A DNA stretch of 64,000 nt. It comes from ZC4RG30 sp039932715. GTDB taxonomy: Bacteria > Pseudomonadota > Gammaproteobacteria > Steroidobacterales > Steroidobacteraceae. The translations under genes and the position numbers were made by a program. Within the stretch, counting starts at the first letter, position 1; the number at the start of each line of letters is the position of its first letter. The DNA is taken from positions 124,001 through 188,000 of the forward strand of contig JBDTPN010000002.1 of the NCBI GenBank assembly GCA_039932715.1. The letters are read 5' to 3'. The notes under the pieces were generated by a model, which ran no database searches, was not told where the DNA came from, and was given only the letters and a program-made list of their open reading frames with translations. This document shows, piece after piece, positions 30,723 to 37,970 of this stretch.

Positions 30723-31493
30723 ATGAAACTCCCACACGGCCTGCTGCTTGCCCTGCTGCTGCCGCTTTGCGCCTGCGCCAGGGATGCAGCGCCTCCCGCG
30801 GCTGCCGTACCCATTGATGCCAAGGATCCCCGGGTCGCAATTGCGGCCCGCATTCCCGGCACCAAACCTGAAGACCTGCGCGTCACTCCGGTGCCAGGCA
30901 TCTTCGAGCTGACCCATGGCTCCGATGTCACTTACGTTTCCGCCGACGGCAAATACGCATTTGCCGGCGACATGTATCGCGTGACGGACAAGGGTGAGTT
31001 CCCCAATCTCACCGAGGTGCGTCGTCGTGAGCTGCGGCTACAGATGCTGGGCGACGTACCCGAATCCCAGATGATCGTTTTTGGTCCTGCCAGCGCCAAG
31101 CACACCATCACCGTGTTCACCGACTTCGATTGCCCTTGGTGCCGACGCCTGCACAGCCAGATCGCCGAATACAACAAGCTGGGCATACGCGTTCGCTACA
31201 TGTTCTATCCGCGCACCGGTCCCAATACCGAGTCATGGTTCAAGGCCGAGGCGGTGTGGTGTTCCAAGGATCGCAAGGCCACGTTCACGCGGGCCAAGCT
31301 TGGCGAAGAGATAGTGAAGCCTGCTTCCTGCAGCGCCACGCCGGTGGCCCGCGAATATGAATTGGGGCGCGAGCTGGGCGTTTCCGGCACTCCGGGCCTG
31401 GTCATGGAATCAGGCGAATTGATTCCCGGCTATCTCACGCCTACGGCGTTGCTGGCACACCTCAATGGTGCGCCGCTTTCAAACCAGGACTAG
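30723..31493 (+). CDS. dsbC: thiol:disulfide interchange protein DsbC-like
   Basis: Periplasmic disulfide isomerase/reductase of the DsbC/DsbG type, 256 aa. An N-terminal dimerisation domain (about 30-105) precedes a thioredoxin-fold catalytic domain with C137-P-W-C140, a second cysteine pair (C180, C203) at the DsbC structural-disulfide positions, and the cis-Pro in SGTPGL (P224). The active site is CPWC, not the usual CGYC. The signal peptide contains LCAC, a possible lipobox, so it could be a lipoprotein. It follows xerD (39 nt), as in many gammaproteobacteria; recJ, which often comes next, is absent. Confidence 0.88.
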   Translation: MKLPHGLLLALLLPLCACARDAAPPAAAVPIDAKDPRVAIAARIPGTKPEDLRVTPVPGIFELTHGSDVTYVSADGKYAFAGDMYRVTDKGEFPNLTEVRRRELRLQMLGDVPESQMIVFGPASAKHTITVFTDFDCPWCRRLHSQIAEYNKLGIRVRYMFYPRTGPNTESWFKAEAVWCSKDRKATFTRAKLGEEIVKPASCSATPVAREYELGRELGVSGTPGLVMESGELIPGYLTPTALLAHLNGAPLSNQD

Positions 31494-31813
31494 CGTTCCA
31501 GCAGCTCCCTTTTACCTGGCTTGCCGTCCCACTCCTTGCCATCGGCCGGCCCCGGCCGCTTCTCGGTGATCACCGGCCAGTTCTTGGCCAGGTCGGCATT
31601 GATCTTGAGGAAATCCTTCTGGTCCGCAGGGACCTCGTCCTCGGAGAAGATGGCTTCTGCAGGGCACTCCGGTTCGCACAGCGTGCAGTCAATGCATTCA
31701 TCCGGGTCGATGACCAGGAAGTTGGGGCCTTCGTGGAAACAGTCCACCGGGCAGACTTCCACGCAGTCCATGTATTTGCACTTGATGCAATTCTCTGTGA
31801 CAACAAACGTCAT
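31490..31813 (-). CDS. fdxA: 7Fe ferredoxin FdxA
   Basis: Ferredoxin of 107 aa with one 3Fe-4S and one 4Fe-4S cluster, like Azotobacter ferredoxin I. Near the N-terminus the cysteine pattern is ENCIKCKYMDCVEVCPVDCF, then a second set in CIDCTLCEPECP. A low-potential electron carrier; its partner is unknown. The stop overlaps that of the convergent dsbC by 4 nt. Confidence 0.95.
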   Translation of the reverse strand: MTFVVTENCIKCKYMDCVEVCPVDCFHEGPNFLVIDPDECIDCTLCEPECPAEAIFSEDEVPADQKDFLKINADLAKNWPVITEKRPGPADGKEWDGKPGKRELLER

Positions 31814-31853
31814 GCGAATTCCCCGACAGAAGAACTGCCTATTGTGCCACGAC

Positions 31854-32405
31854 CTATCCCGGATGTCGGCGGGCCAGGGTGGTCAGGTGCGGCTGATCGC
31901 TGCCGGCGGCACGATCCTGCAGGAACCGCTCCAGCGCAAAACGGGTAGACGGGAAGGCAATCTCGTCCCAGGGGATCTGGTCCGCGGTGACCAGCTTTGA
32001 CTCAAGGCTCTCCGGGCCGGCGCCAAAGGCGCCATCCACCATCCGTGCGCGAAAAAAGATATGCACCTGGTGGGCTTCGGGAATATTGATCACTGCCAGC
32101 AGGGAATCGATGGTGACGCGCGCCAGCGCCTCCTCCTGGCATTCGCGCGCGGCGCCGGCTTCGAGCGTCTCGTTGTTCTCCATGAATCCGGCGGGAACGG
32201 TCCAGAAACCCAGCCGCGGCTCGATGGCTCGGCGACACAAAAGTATGCGATCAGCGTGTTCTGGCACGCAGCCCACCACGATGCGCGGGTTCTCGTAGTG
32301 CACCGTGCCGCAGGACTGGCACACGTGTCGCTGCAGGTGATCACCATCGGGGATCACAAAGGCGGTGGGCTGGCCACAGCGGCTGCAAAAATGCTTATCG
32401 CTCAT
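31854..32405 (-). CDS. Nudix hydrolase with N-terminal zinc ribbon
   Basis: Nudix pyrophosphohydrolase, 183 aa. A zinc ribbon (CSRCG ... CQSCG, first ~35 residues) precedes the Nudix box GFMENNETLEAGAARECQEE, which keeps the G-x5-E-x7-REx2EE core but lacks the later Gly of the consensus. It lacks the SQPWPFPxS motif that marks NADH pyrophosphatases, so NudC is not claimed. Substrates of this zinc-ribbon group are nucleotide diphosphate derivatives; the exact one is unknown. The start is the ATG at 32405, 77 nt from a divergent membrane methyltransferase gene. Confidence 0.87.
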   Translation of the reverse strand: MSDKHFCSRCGQPTAFVIPDGDHLQRHVCQSCGTVHYENPRIVVGCVPEHADRILLCRRAIEPRLGFWTVPAGFMENNETLEAGAARECQEEALARVTIDSLLAVINIPEAHQVHIFFRARMVDGAFGAGPESLESKLVTADQIPWDEIAFPSTRFALERFLQDRAAGSDQPHLTTLARRHPG

Positions 32406-32450
32406 CAGCGCCAGAATATCAGTACCAGCGCTAGCCAGATCGGCCTGGAC

Positions 32451-32476
32451 CCGGGTGTCAGACCCCGGTGTTAGAC
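32451..32476. repeat. two tandem 13-nt imperfect direct repeats
   Basis: CCGGGTGTCAGAC and CCCGGTGTTAGAC lie back to back (two mismatches) in the short divergent spacer between the Nudix and methyltransferase genes. They could be an operator or a chance repeat. Confidence 0.4.
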
Positions 32477-32482
32477 TGCGCC

Positions 32483-33208
32483 GTGACCGAATCAACCGCG
32501 TTCCAGCGTTATGGGCAAGCATGCTTCAAGCATCGAGGCCTGATGCTGCCCGCAGCCGTGCTGCTGTTGCTGATCCCCTCGCCACCGATCTGTCACGACG
32601 CCATCGTCACCAGCCTCATCGGCATCGCCATCGCCCTGGTGGGGCAGGGCATCCGTGCCGGCACCATCGGTCTTGAATACATTATCCGCGGCGGCAAGGA
32701 CCACAACGTCTTCGCCGAAAAGCTGGTCACCGGCGGACTCTATTCACACGTGCGCAACCCCATGTACCTGGGTAATGCGTTCCTGCTGCTGGGCCTGGCA
32801 GTGGCCTCCAATTCCTGGGTGTTCTTCATCGGTGGCATCGCCATTGGCGTAGCCGTGCATATCGGCATCATCGGCGCCGAGGAGCATTTCCTGCGCGGCA
32901 AGTTCGGCGCGCAATACGAGGAATTCCGCAGGTCTGTGCCGAGATTGGTTCCGCGCATCGCAGGGCTGGGCAAGACCTTCCGCGCCGCCGACCGGTTTAA
33001 CTGGGGCCGCGTTATCGACAAGGAATTCATGAAGCCGGTGGACTGGACCTCGGCCACGGCGCTGGTGGCAGGGGTGGCGTTGTGGCGGGCCGGCCAGCTG
33101 CGCGACTGTCCGCTGCTGCTGGCGCTGATCGCCGTGATCGTGCTGACGCGGCTGGTGCTGTGGGGAGTGCAGAAATCGCGGCGCGCCGCTGCCGCGCCAG
33201 CCGGATAG
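32483..33208 (+). CDS. isoprenylcysteine carboxyl methyltransferase/PEMT-family membrane protein
   Basis: Polytopic membrane protein, 241 aa, of the ICMT/phospholipid methyltransferase superfamily. Several hydrophobic segments surround the family signature GGLYSHVRNPMYLGN and a later EE motif (GAEEHFLRGKFGAQYEEFRRSV, read in two parts) that binds SAM and substrate. In bacteria such proteins methylate lipids or small molecules; the substrate is unknown. The start is probably the GTG at 32483; a GTG at 32468 is also open. Confidence 0.8.
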   Translation: MTESTAFQRYGQACFKHRGLMLPAAVLLLLIPSPPICHDAIVTSLIGIAIALVGQGIRAGTIGLEYIIRGGKDHNVFAEKLVTGGLYSHVRNPMYLGNAFLLLGLAVASNSWVFFIGGIAIGVAVHIGIIGAEEHFLRGKFGAQYEEFRRSVPRLVPRIAGLGKTFRAADRFNWGRVIDKEFMKPVDWTSATALVAGVALWRAGQLRDCPLLLALIAVIVLTRLVLWGVQKSRRAAAAPAG

Positions 33209-33221
33209 CCTCTGCGCTGAG

Positions 33222-33308
33222 TGGTGCCCGTGGTCCGAATCGAACGGACACGACCTTGCGATCGGCAGATTTTGAGTCTGCTGCGTCTACCAGTTCCGCC
33301 ACACGGGC
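33222..33308 (-). tRNA. tRNA-Leu (anticodon CAA)
   Basis: An 87-nt class II tRNA including an encoded CCA. The acceptor stem pairs GCCCGTG with CACGGGC; the anticodon arm is GCAGA-CTCAAAA-TCTGC giving anticodon CAA (Leu, codon UUG); the variable arm is long (GATCGCAAGGTC) and the T loop is GTTCGATTC. The 5' end is at 33308. It stands alone between a methyltransferase gene and the second ECF sigma gene. Confidence 0.96.
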
Positions 33309-33385
33309 GCGTGGGGCGCAAATGGTATGAAATTTCTCCCCGGTGCTGCGACCTTTTTGCGACCCGCCGCATCATAGGTAGACAG

Positions 33386-33949
33386 ATGAGCAGATTCCTG
33401 GATATCCAGCTTGCCCCGGAGTGCATCCGGCGGGCCGCGCAGGGCGAGCGCGAGGCGCAACGCCAACTTTATGAGCAGGTGGCCGGCCCCATGTTCGGGC
33501 TGGTCCGTCGCGTCGTGCGTGACCGGTCCACTGCCGAAGACCTGTTCCAGGACAGCATGGAATCCATTTTGCGGCACCTGCCGCAATATCGGGGCGATGC
33601 CCCCTTGGGTGCCTGGGTGCGGCAGCTCACCCTGCGGCATTGCCTGATGCATCTTCGATCACCCTGGCAGCGTGCCCGCGGCGCACTGCGCGGGTTCCTC
33701 CCCGGCGATACACCGTCGGTGGATCTGCCGCTGGCGGAACTGGTGGACCTGGAGCGCGCCCTGGGCACCTTGTCTGATACCACCCGCACGGTGCTGTGGC
33801 TGCACGACGCAGAAGGGTTGACCCACGAAGAAATCGCCGCGGCTTTCGGGCGTAGCACCAGTTTCTCAAAATCGCAGTTGGCCCGTGCGCACCAGATGTT
33901 GCGCACGCTGCTGCAGGATCGCGCGGAGGATGTATGCCAGATCACATGA
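33386..33949 (+). CDS. ECF RNA polymerase sigma factor (second cassette)
   Basis: ECF sigma factor, 187 aa. Region 2: STAEDLFQDSMESILRHLPQYRG then LGAWVRQLTLRHCLMHLR; region 4: LTHEEIAAAFGRSTSFSKSQLARAHQ, a helix-turn-helix. The ATG at 33386 follows AGGTAG. It overlaps the next gene by 16 nt and forms a three-gene unit with a membrane protein (likely anti-sigma) and a double-PDZ protein. The signal it answers to is unknown. Confidence 0.9.
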   Translation: MSRFLDIQLAPECIRRAAQGEREAQRQLYEQVAGPMFGLVRRVVRDRSTAEDLFQDSMESILRHLPQYRGDAPLGAWVRQLTLRHCLMHLRSPWQRARGALRGFLPGDTPSVDLPLAELVDLERALGTLSDTTRTVLWLHDAEGLTHEEIAAAFGRSTSFSKSQLARAHQMLRTLLQDRAEDVCQIT

Positions 33950-34371
33950 CACCTTACGACTTCGACGAGTTTCAACGTCGCAGCCTGCGGGCGGCGGCCA
34001 GTCGCAAATCCTGGGCTTTGAGCGCTGTTGCGTCGGTGGCCGTGCTGGGCCTGGTGGTGTCACTGGCCGTGGTCACGCAGCGCACCGACGGCAACACGTA
34101 TGCAATGGCCGATCCGGTGCCTGCCATGGACGGCGGGCAGCCAGGCGCAGAAGCAGTTACCGATTATGCGCAGCCGGCGCTGGTGGACCTTGGCCAGTTG
34201 GCCATGCGCAGCGAACTCGAAGATCGCATTGCCTGGTATGACGCGCAGCTTTCCGTGGGGCGCGTCAGCAGCGCTACCCCTGAACAGCTGCGGCAACTGG
34301 AATCGACGCGCAAACAACTCGCCGATTCGCTGCAGCATGTCAGTTATGCCCATACCCTTTTGAGTCTGTAG
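33934..34371 (+). CDS. single-pass membrane protein, probable anti-sigma factor
   Basis: Protein of 145 aa with a short acidic/basic cytoplasmic N-terminus, one membrane helix (about 28-47) and a ~95-residue periplasmic part rich in predicted helix (about 90-135). No known motif is seen. Its start overlaps the ECF sigma gene by 16 nt, a position and topology typical of anti-sigma factors, but the N-terminal domain (about 27 residues) is short for one. Anti-sigma function is therefore inferred from context only. Confidence 0.7.
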   Translation: MPDHMTPYDFDEFQRRSLRAAASRKSWALSAVASVAVLGLVVSLAVVTQRTDGNTYAMADPVPAMDGGQPGAEAVTDYAQPALVDLGQLAMRSELEDRIAWYDAQLSVGRVSSATPEQLRQLESTRKQLADSLQHVSYAHTLLSL

Positions 34372-34380
34372 AGGTAGCCC

Positions 34381-35403
34381 ATGTATTGCGCTCCCAGGTT
34401 CCTGATTGCCACCTTTCTCGCGCTGGGCACTGCGGCTGCGTTGGCCGATGCACCAGCACCAGCGGCTCCCCCTGCGCCAGGCGCTGCGGCTGCACCGCCC
34501 GTGCAGACGCAGTCACAGGTGCAAACCGAGCGCGCGCTGGCGGAAGCGCAGCAGCGTCTTGAAGCAGCTGCACGCGAAGTCGGCCGGTTGTCGGAACAGC
34601 TGGATCACCACATGGGCGACCAGCGATTCTTCTTCGCAGGCGCGGCGCCCATGCGTGCCCAGCTTGGCGTGCAGATCAGCAATTCCCCTTCCAAGGATGG
34701 CGCACATGTCATCGCCGTCAGCCCCGGTGGCCCGGCAGCAGAAGCGGGTATTCACGATGGCGATGTCATCACGGCCATTGGCGGCCAGGACCTCACCAAA
34801 TCCGCAGATCCGGGTCGCGAACTGGTCGATCAGGTGCGCCAATTGCAGACTGATCTGAAGGTCAAAGTGGCAATACTGCGCGATGGCAAGAAGATGAATT
34901 TCGACGTGATGCCGCGCCCAATGCCACAGACATTCGAGCTGCGACGAACTGCGCCGATGGCTGGCACTGCTCCCTTCCCGGGTCCGGGGCCAGGTCCGGC
35001 CCCCTACGCCTTCAACCCTTCGGGGAAGGGGCAGAACTGGGGCTACACGCGCAGCGCAGATGGGCAGAACTGGATCTATTCGCAAGGCGCGGATACGGGC
35101 ATGGGTTTCCGCGGCATGGAATTCGCCACCCTGTCTGAAAAGCTGGGCAGCTACTTTGGCGTCAAGTCGGGCGTGCTGGTGGTTCGCGCCGGCAACAATG
35201 ATGCATTCAAGCTGCAGGACGGTGATGTGATCCTGTCCATCGACGGTCGCGAGCCTGGCAATGCGCAGCATGCGGGCCGCATCCTGCGTTCCTATCGGGG
35301 CGGCGAGAAACTGACCCTGCGCGTACAACGCGACCGCAAGGCCCAGAGCATTGAGGTCATGCTGCCCGGCGGCAGCCCGGACAACAACGACAACGACGAC
35401 TAG
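34381..35403 (+). CDS. periplasmic double-PDZ domain protein without protease domain
   Basis: Exported protein of 340 aa. Signal peptide (MYCAPRFLIATFLALGTAAALA), Pro/Ala linker, a short coiled-coil-like stretch (about 48-78), PDZ1 (about 93-180, with GVQISNSP and GPAAEAGIHDGDVITAIGG), a Pro/Gly linker, PDZ2 (about 250-330, with GVLVV...LQDGDVILSIDGREP) and an acidic Asn/Asp tail. There is no trypsin-like domain, so it is not a DegP/DegS protease. It is the third gene of the second ECF cassette, 9 nt after the putative anti-sigma gene, suggesting a sensor or adaptor for envelope stress. Confidence 0.8.
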   Translation: MYCAPRFLIATFLALGTAAALADAPAPAAPPAPGAAAAPPVQTQSQVQTERALAEAQQRLEAAAREVGRLSEQLDHHMGDQRFFFAGAAPMRAQLGVQISNSPSKDGAHVIAVSPGGPAAEAGIHDGDVITAIGGQDLTKSADPGRELVDQVRQLQTDLKVKVAILRDGKKMNFDVMPRPMPQTFELRRTAPMAGTAPFPGPGPGPAPYAFNPSGKGQNWGYTRSADGQNWIYSQGADTGMGFRGMEFATLSEKLGSYFGVKSGVLVVRAGNNDAFKLQDGDVILSIDGREPGNAQHAGRILRSYRGGEKLTLRVQRDRKAQSIEVMLPGGSPDNNDNDD

Positions 35404-35419
35404 GTAAGATGCGCGGTTC

Positions 35420-36478
35420 GTGCGCCGCGCAGACTTCCACTACGAACTTCCTCCCGAACTGATCGCGCAGGCGCCATTGCCCGCGCGTTCCGGCAGCCGG
35501 CTGCTTGCGCTTGATGGCGCCAGTGGCCAGCTTGACGACCACGTTTTCACGGATCTGCCGTCGTTGCTGCGTCCGGGCGACCTGCTGGTGTTCAATGACA
35601 CGCGCGTGGTTGCGGCGCGCCTGTTCGGCAACAAGGATTCCGGTGGGCGCGTCGAAGTGTTCCTGGAGCGGCCCATCGGCCCGCAACGCGCGCTGGTGCA
35701 ACTGCGCGCCAGCAAGGCCATCCGTGAGGGAATGGTCATCAATACAGACGGCGGAACCGTGACGGTGATCGCCCGTGACAGTGGCTACGAAGATGGCAAC
35801 CTCTGGGAAATCCAGACGCCCTCCGAAGTGCTGCCGTTCTTCGAGGCGCATGGCGCCACGCCGCTGCCCCCCTACATCACGCGCGCAGCGGACTCATCCG
35901 ACATCGAGCGCTATCAGAGCATTTTCGCCCGCGTTCCCGGTGCCGTCGCCGCACCTACGGCCAGCCTGCATTTCGACCCGGAGCTGGTCGCACGAATCGA
36001 TGCGGCGGGTGTCGCGCGTTCGCAGGTCACGCTGCATGTGGGGGCAGGCACTTTTCAGCCGCTGCGCGTACAGAATATCTGCGAGCATGTAATGCACGCC
36101 GAACGCTTCGAGGTTTCGCCCGGACTGGTGAGTGCCGTTGCAAAATGTCGCGCGGTGGGTGGTCGCGTGATCGCAGTGGGAACCACCGTGGCGCGCGCGC
36201 TGGAATCCGCGGCTGCCAGCACGCAGGCTTCGGGCCGCCTTGCCCCCTGCAGCGGCGAAACACGCTTGTTCATCACGCCGGGCTATGCTTTTCGCGTAGT
36301 GGACGCATTGCTCACCAATTTTCACCTGCCAGAATCCACGCTGCTGATGCTGGTATCGGCTTTCGCTGGACGGGAGCAAGTGCTGGCGGCCTACGCCCAT
36401 GCGGTGCGCCAGCGCTACCGGTTTTTCAGCTATGGAGATGCGATGTTCATCACCGCCGCCCCCGGAGCCTGCGCGTGA
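35420..36478 (+). CDS. queA: S-adenosylmethionine:tRNA ribosyltransferase-isomerase
   Basis: QueA, 352 aa, transferring the ribosyl part of SAM to preQ1-tRNA to form epoxyqueuosine. N-terminus FHYELPPELIAQAPLPAR, then FNDTRVVAARLFG, and the C-terminal TNFHLPESTLLMLVSAFAG are family signatures. The start is a GTG. It overlaps tgt by 4 nt (GTGA); the adjacent Tgt supplies preQ1-tRNA, so the two genes serve consecutive steps of queuosine synthesis. Confidence 0.96.
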   Translation: MRRADFHYELPPELIAQAPLPARSGSRLLALDGASGQLDDHVFTDLPSLLRPGDLLVFNDTRVVAARLFGNKDSGGRVEVFLERPIGPQRALVQLRASKAIREGMVINTDGGTVTVIARDSGYEDGNLWEIQTPSEVLPFFEAHGATPLPPYITRAADSSDIERYQSIFARVPGAVAAPTASLHFDPELVARIDAAGVARSQVTLHVGAGTFQPLRVQNICEHVMHAERFEVSPGLVSAVAKCRAVGGRVIAVGTTVARALESAAASTQASGRLAPCSGETRLFITPGYAFRVVDALLTNFHLPESTLLMLVSAFAGREQVLAAYAHAVRQRYRFFSYGDAMFITAAPGACA

Positions 36479-37605
36479 TCTCATACGAGCTGCTGCGCAC
36501 CGAAGGCGCCGCACGCCGCGGCCGGCTCACGCTGGATCGGGGTGTGATCGAAACACCGGCTTTCATGCCCGTGGGAACCTATGGCACGGTCAAGGCCATG
36601 ACGCCCGAGGAACTGGAATCCCTGGGTGCGCAGATCGTTCTGGGCAACACTTTTCACCTGATGCTGCGTCCCGGTACGGAAATAATCCGCGCGCATGGCG
36701 GCTTGCATGGATTCATGCACTGGCAGCGCCCCATACTCACTGACTCGGGCGGCTTCCAGGTGTTCAGCCTGGCGGAGCTGCGCAAAATTACCGAAGAGGG
36801 CGTTACATTTCGTTCGCCCATCGATGGTGCGCAGGTCAATCTTACGCCTGAGGATTCCATGGACGTGCAGCGCGCGCTGGCTTCCGATATCGCCATGTGT
36901 TTCGACGACTGCACGCCGTGGCCAGCCACTGAAGTCCAGGCGCGCGATTCAATGCAACGTTCGATGCGCTGGGCGACGCGCTCGCACCAGCACTACTACC
37001 GTGAGGATCCGGCCGCGGGAGGTGGTCCGCCGGGCAACCTGTTCGGCATTGTCCAGGGCGGCATGTATACCGACCTGCGTGTGGCCTCGGTGGAGGCGCT
37101 GACCCGCATCGGCTTTCCTGGCTATGCCATCGGCGGTCTTGCGGTGGGCGAGCCCCAGGAAGTGCGCTTGCAGGTGCTCGAAACCCTCGAGCCGTTGCTG
37201 CCCCGCGACCGGCCGCGCTATCTCATGGGCGTAGGTCGCCCGGAAGACCTGATTGCCGCGGTGTCACGCGGGGTGGACATGTTCGACTGCGTGATGCCCA
37301 CGCGCCATGCGCGCAACGGGCATCTGTTCACCTCCACCGGCGTGGTCAACATCCGCAATGCCGCGCATGCCACGGACACCGGCCCGCTGGATGCGGCCTG
37401 CGGCTGCTACACCTGCGCCCATTATTCGCGCGCCTACCTGCGGCACCTGGACCGCTGCAATGAAATCCTGGGGGCGCGCCTCAATACCCTGCACAACCTT
37501 TGGTTTTACCTGGACCTGATGCGCCAGATGCGGGCAGCGCTGGATGCCGGGGAATTTGCGGCATTTGCGCGCCAGTGGCTGGCCAGGACCGGCCCTGTGG
37601 CATAA
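36475..37605 (+). CDS. tgt: queuine/preQ1 tRNA-guanine transglycosylase
   Basis: Tgt, 376 aa, swapping guanine-34 for preQ1 in GUN-anticodon tRNAs. Visible: TPAFMPVGTYGTVK, the catalytic Asp in LTDSGGFQVFSL, the second Asp in FDCVMPTR, GGLAVGEP, and the zinc site C-x-C-x2-C with a distal His (CGCYTC ... TLHNLWFY). The start is GTG at 36475, overlapping the queA stop; this gives the normal length. Confidence 0.96.
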   Translation: MISYELLRTEGAARRGRLTLDRGVIETPAFMPVGTYGTVKAMTPEELESLGAQIVLGNTFHLMLRPGTEIIRAHGGLHGFMHWQRPILTDSGGFQVFSLAELRKITEEGVTFRSPIDGAQVNLTPEDSMDVQRALASDIAMCFDDCTPWPATEVQARDSMQRSMRWATRSHQHYYREDPAAGGGPPGNLFGIVQGGMYTDLRVASVEALTRIGFPGYAIGGLAVGEPQEVRLQVLETLEPLLPRDRPRYLMGVGRPEDLIAAVSRGVDMFDCVMPTRHARNGHLFTSTGVVNIRNAAHATDTGPLDAACGCYTCAHYSRAYLRHLDRCNEILGARLNTLHNLWFYLDLMRQMRAALDAGEFAAFARQWLARTGPVA

Positions 37606-37606
37606 T
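37598..37606 (+). promoter_or_regulatory. candidate extended -10 promoter for yajC-secDF-terC
   Basis: TGGCATAAT (TGn followed by CATAAT) overlaps the tgt stop codon, about 30 nt upstream of the yajC ATG. No clear -35 at 17 nt. Would allow the secretion genes to be expressed apart from queA-tgt. Confidence 0.4.
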
Positions 37607-37635
37607 GCGCGGCCTTTTTTCCCGGGAGCACTGCC

Positions 37636-37965
37636 ATGAACCTGCTGATTTCCGATGCCCATGCCCAGGCGGCCGGGGCTTCTCCTGGCGCTGGCTACAG
37701 CCAGTACCTGATCATCATCGTGTTCGTGGCCGTGTTCTATTTCCTGCTGATCCGCCCGCAGCAGAAGCGCGCCAAGGAACACCAGTCGCTGCTGTCCAAG
37801 CTGGCCGCAGGTGATGAAGTCATAACCACGGGTGGTGTCCTGGGCCGGGTCACCGATGTGGGTGATAGCTTCGTGACGGTTGAAATCGCCGATGGCGTCC
37901 GCATCAAGGTGCAGAAGTCACAGGTCACGCAGCTGGTGCCCAAGGGCACGTACAAGGGCGCCTGA
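37636..37965 (+). CDS. yajC: preprotein translocase accessory subunit YajC
   Basis: YajC, 109 aa, single-pass partner of SecDF at the Sec translocon. One membrane helix (about 22-40, YLIIIVFVAVFYFLLIRPQQ) is followed by the conserved cytoplasmic RPQQKRAKEHQSLLSKLAAGDEV start, here split for brevity, and a small beta domain. It precedes secD by 5 nt in the standard order. Confidence 0.97.
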   Translation: MNLLISDAHAQAAGASPGAGYSQYLIIIVFVAVFYFLLIRPQQKRAKEHQSLLSKLAAGDEVITTGGVLGRVTDVGDSFVTVEIADGVRIKVQKSQVTQLVPKGTYKGA

Positions 37966-37970
37966 TAACA

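Noticed and set aside
31854..32405. Nudix gene as nudC (NADH pyrophosphatase)
   Set aside because: The zinc ribbon is present, but the defining SQPWPFPxS motif after the Nudix box is absent.
33222..33308. tRNA-Leu as an integration site for a mobile element
   Set aside because: No integrase, no repeated 3' end of the tRNA nearby, and both sides hold ordinary chromosomal genes.
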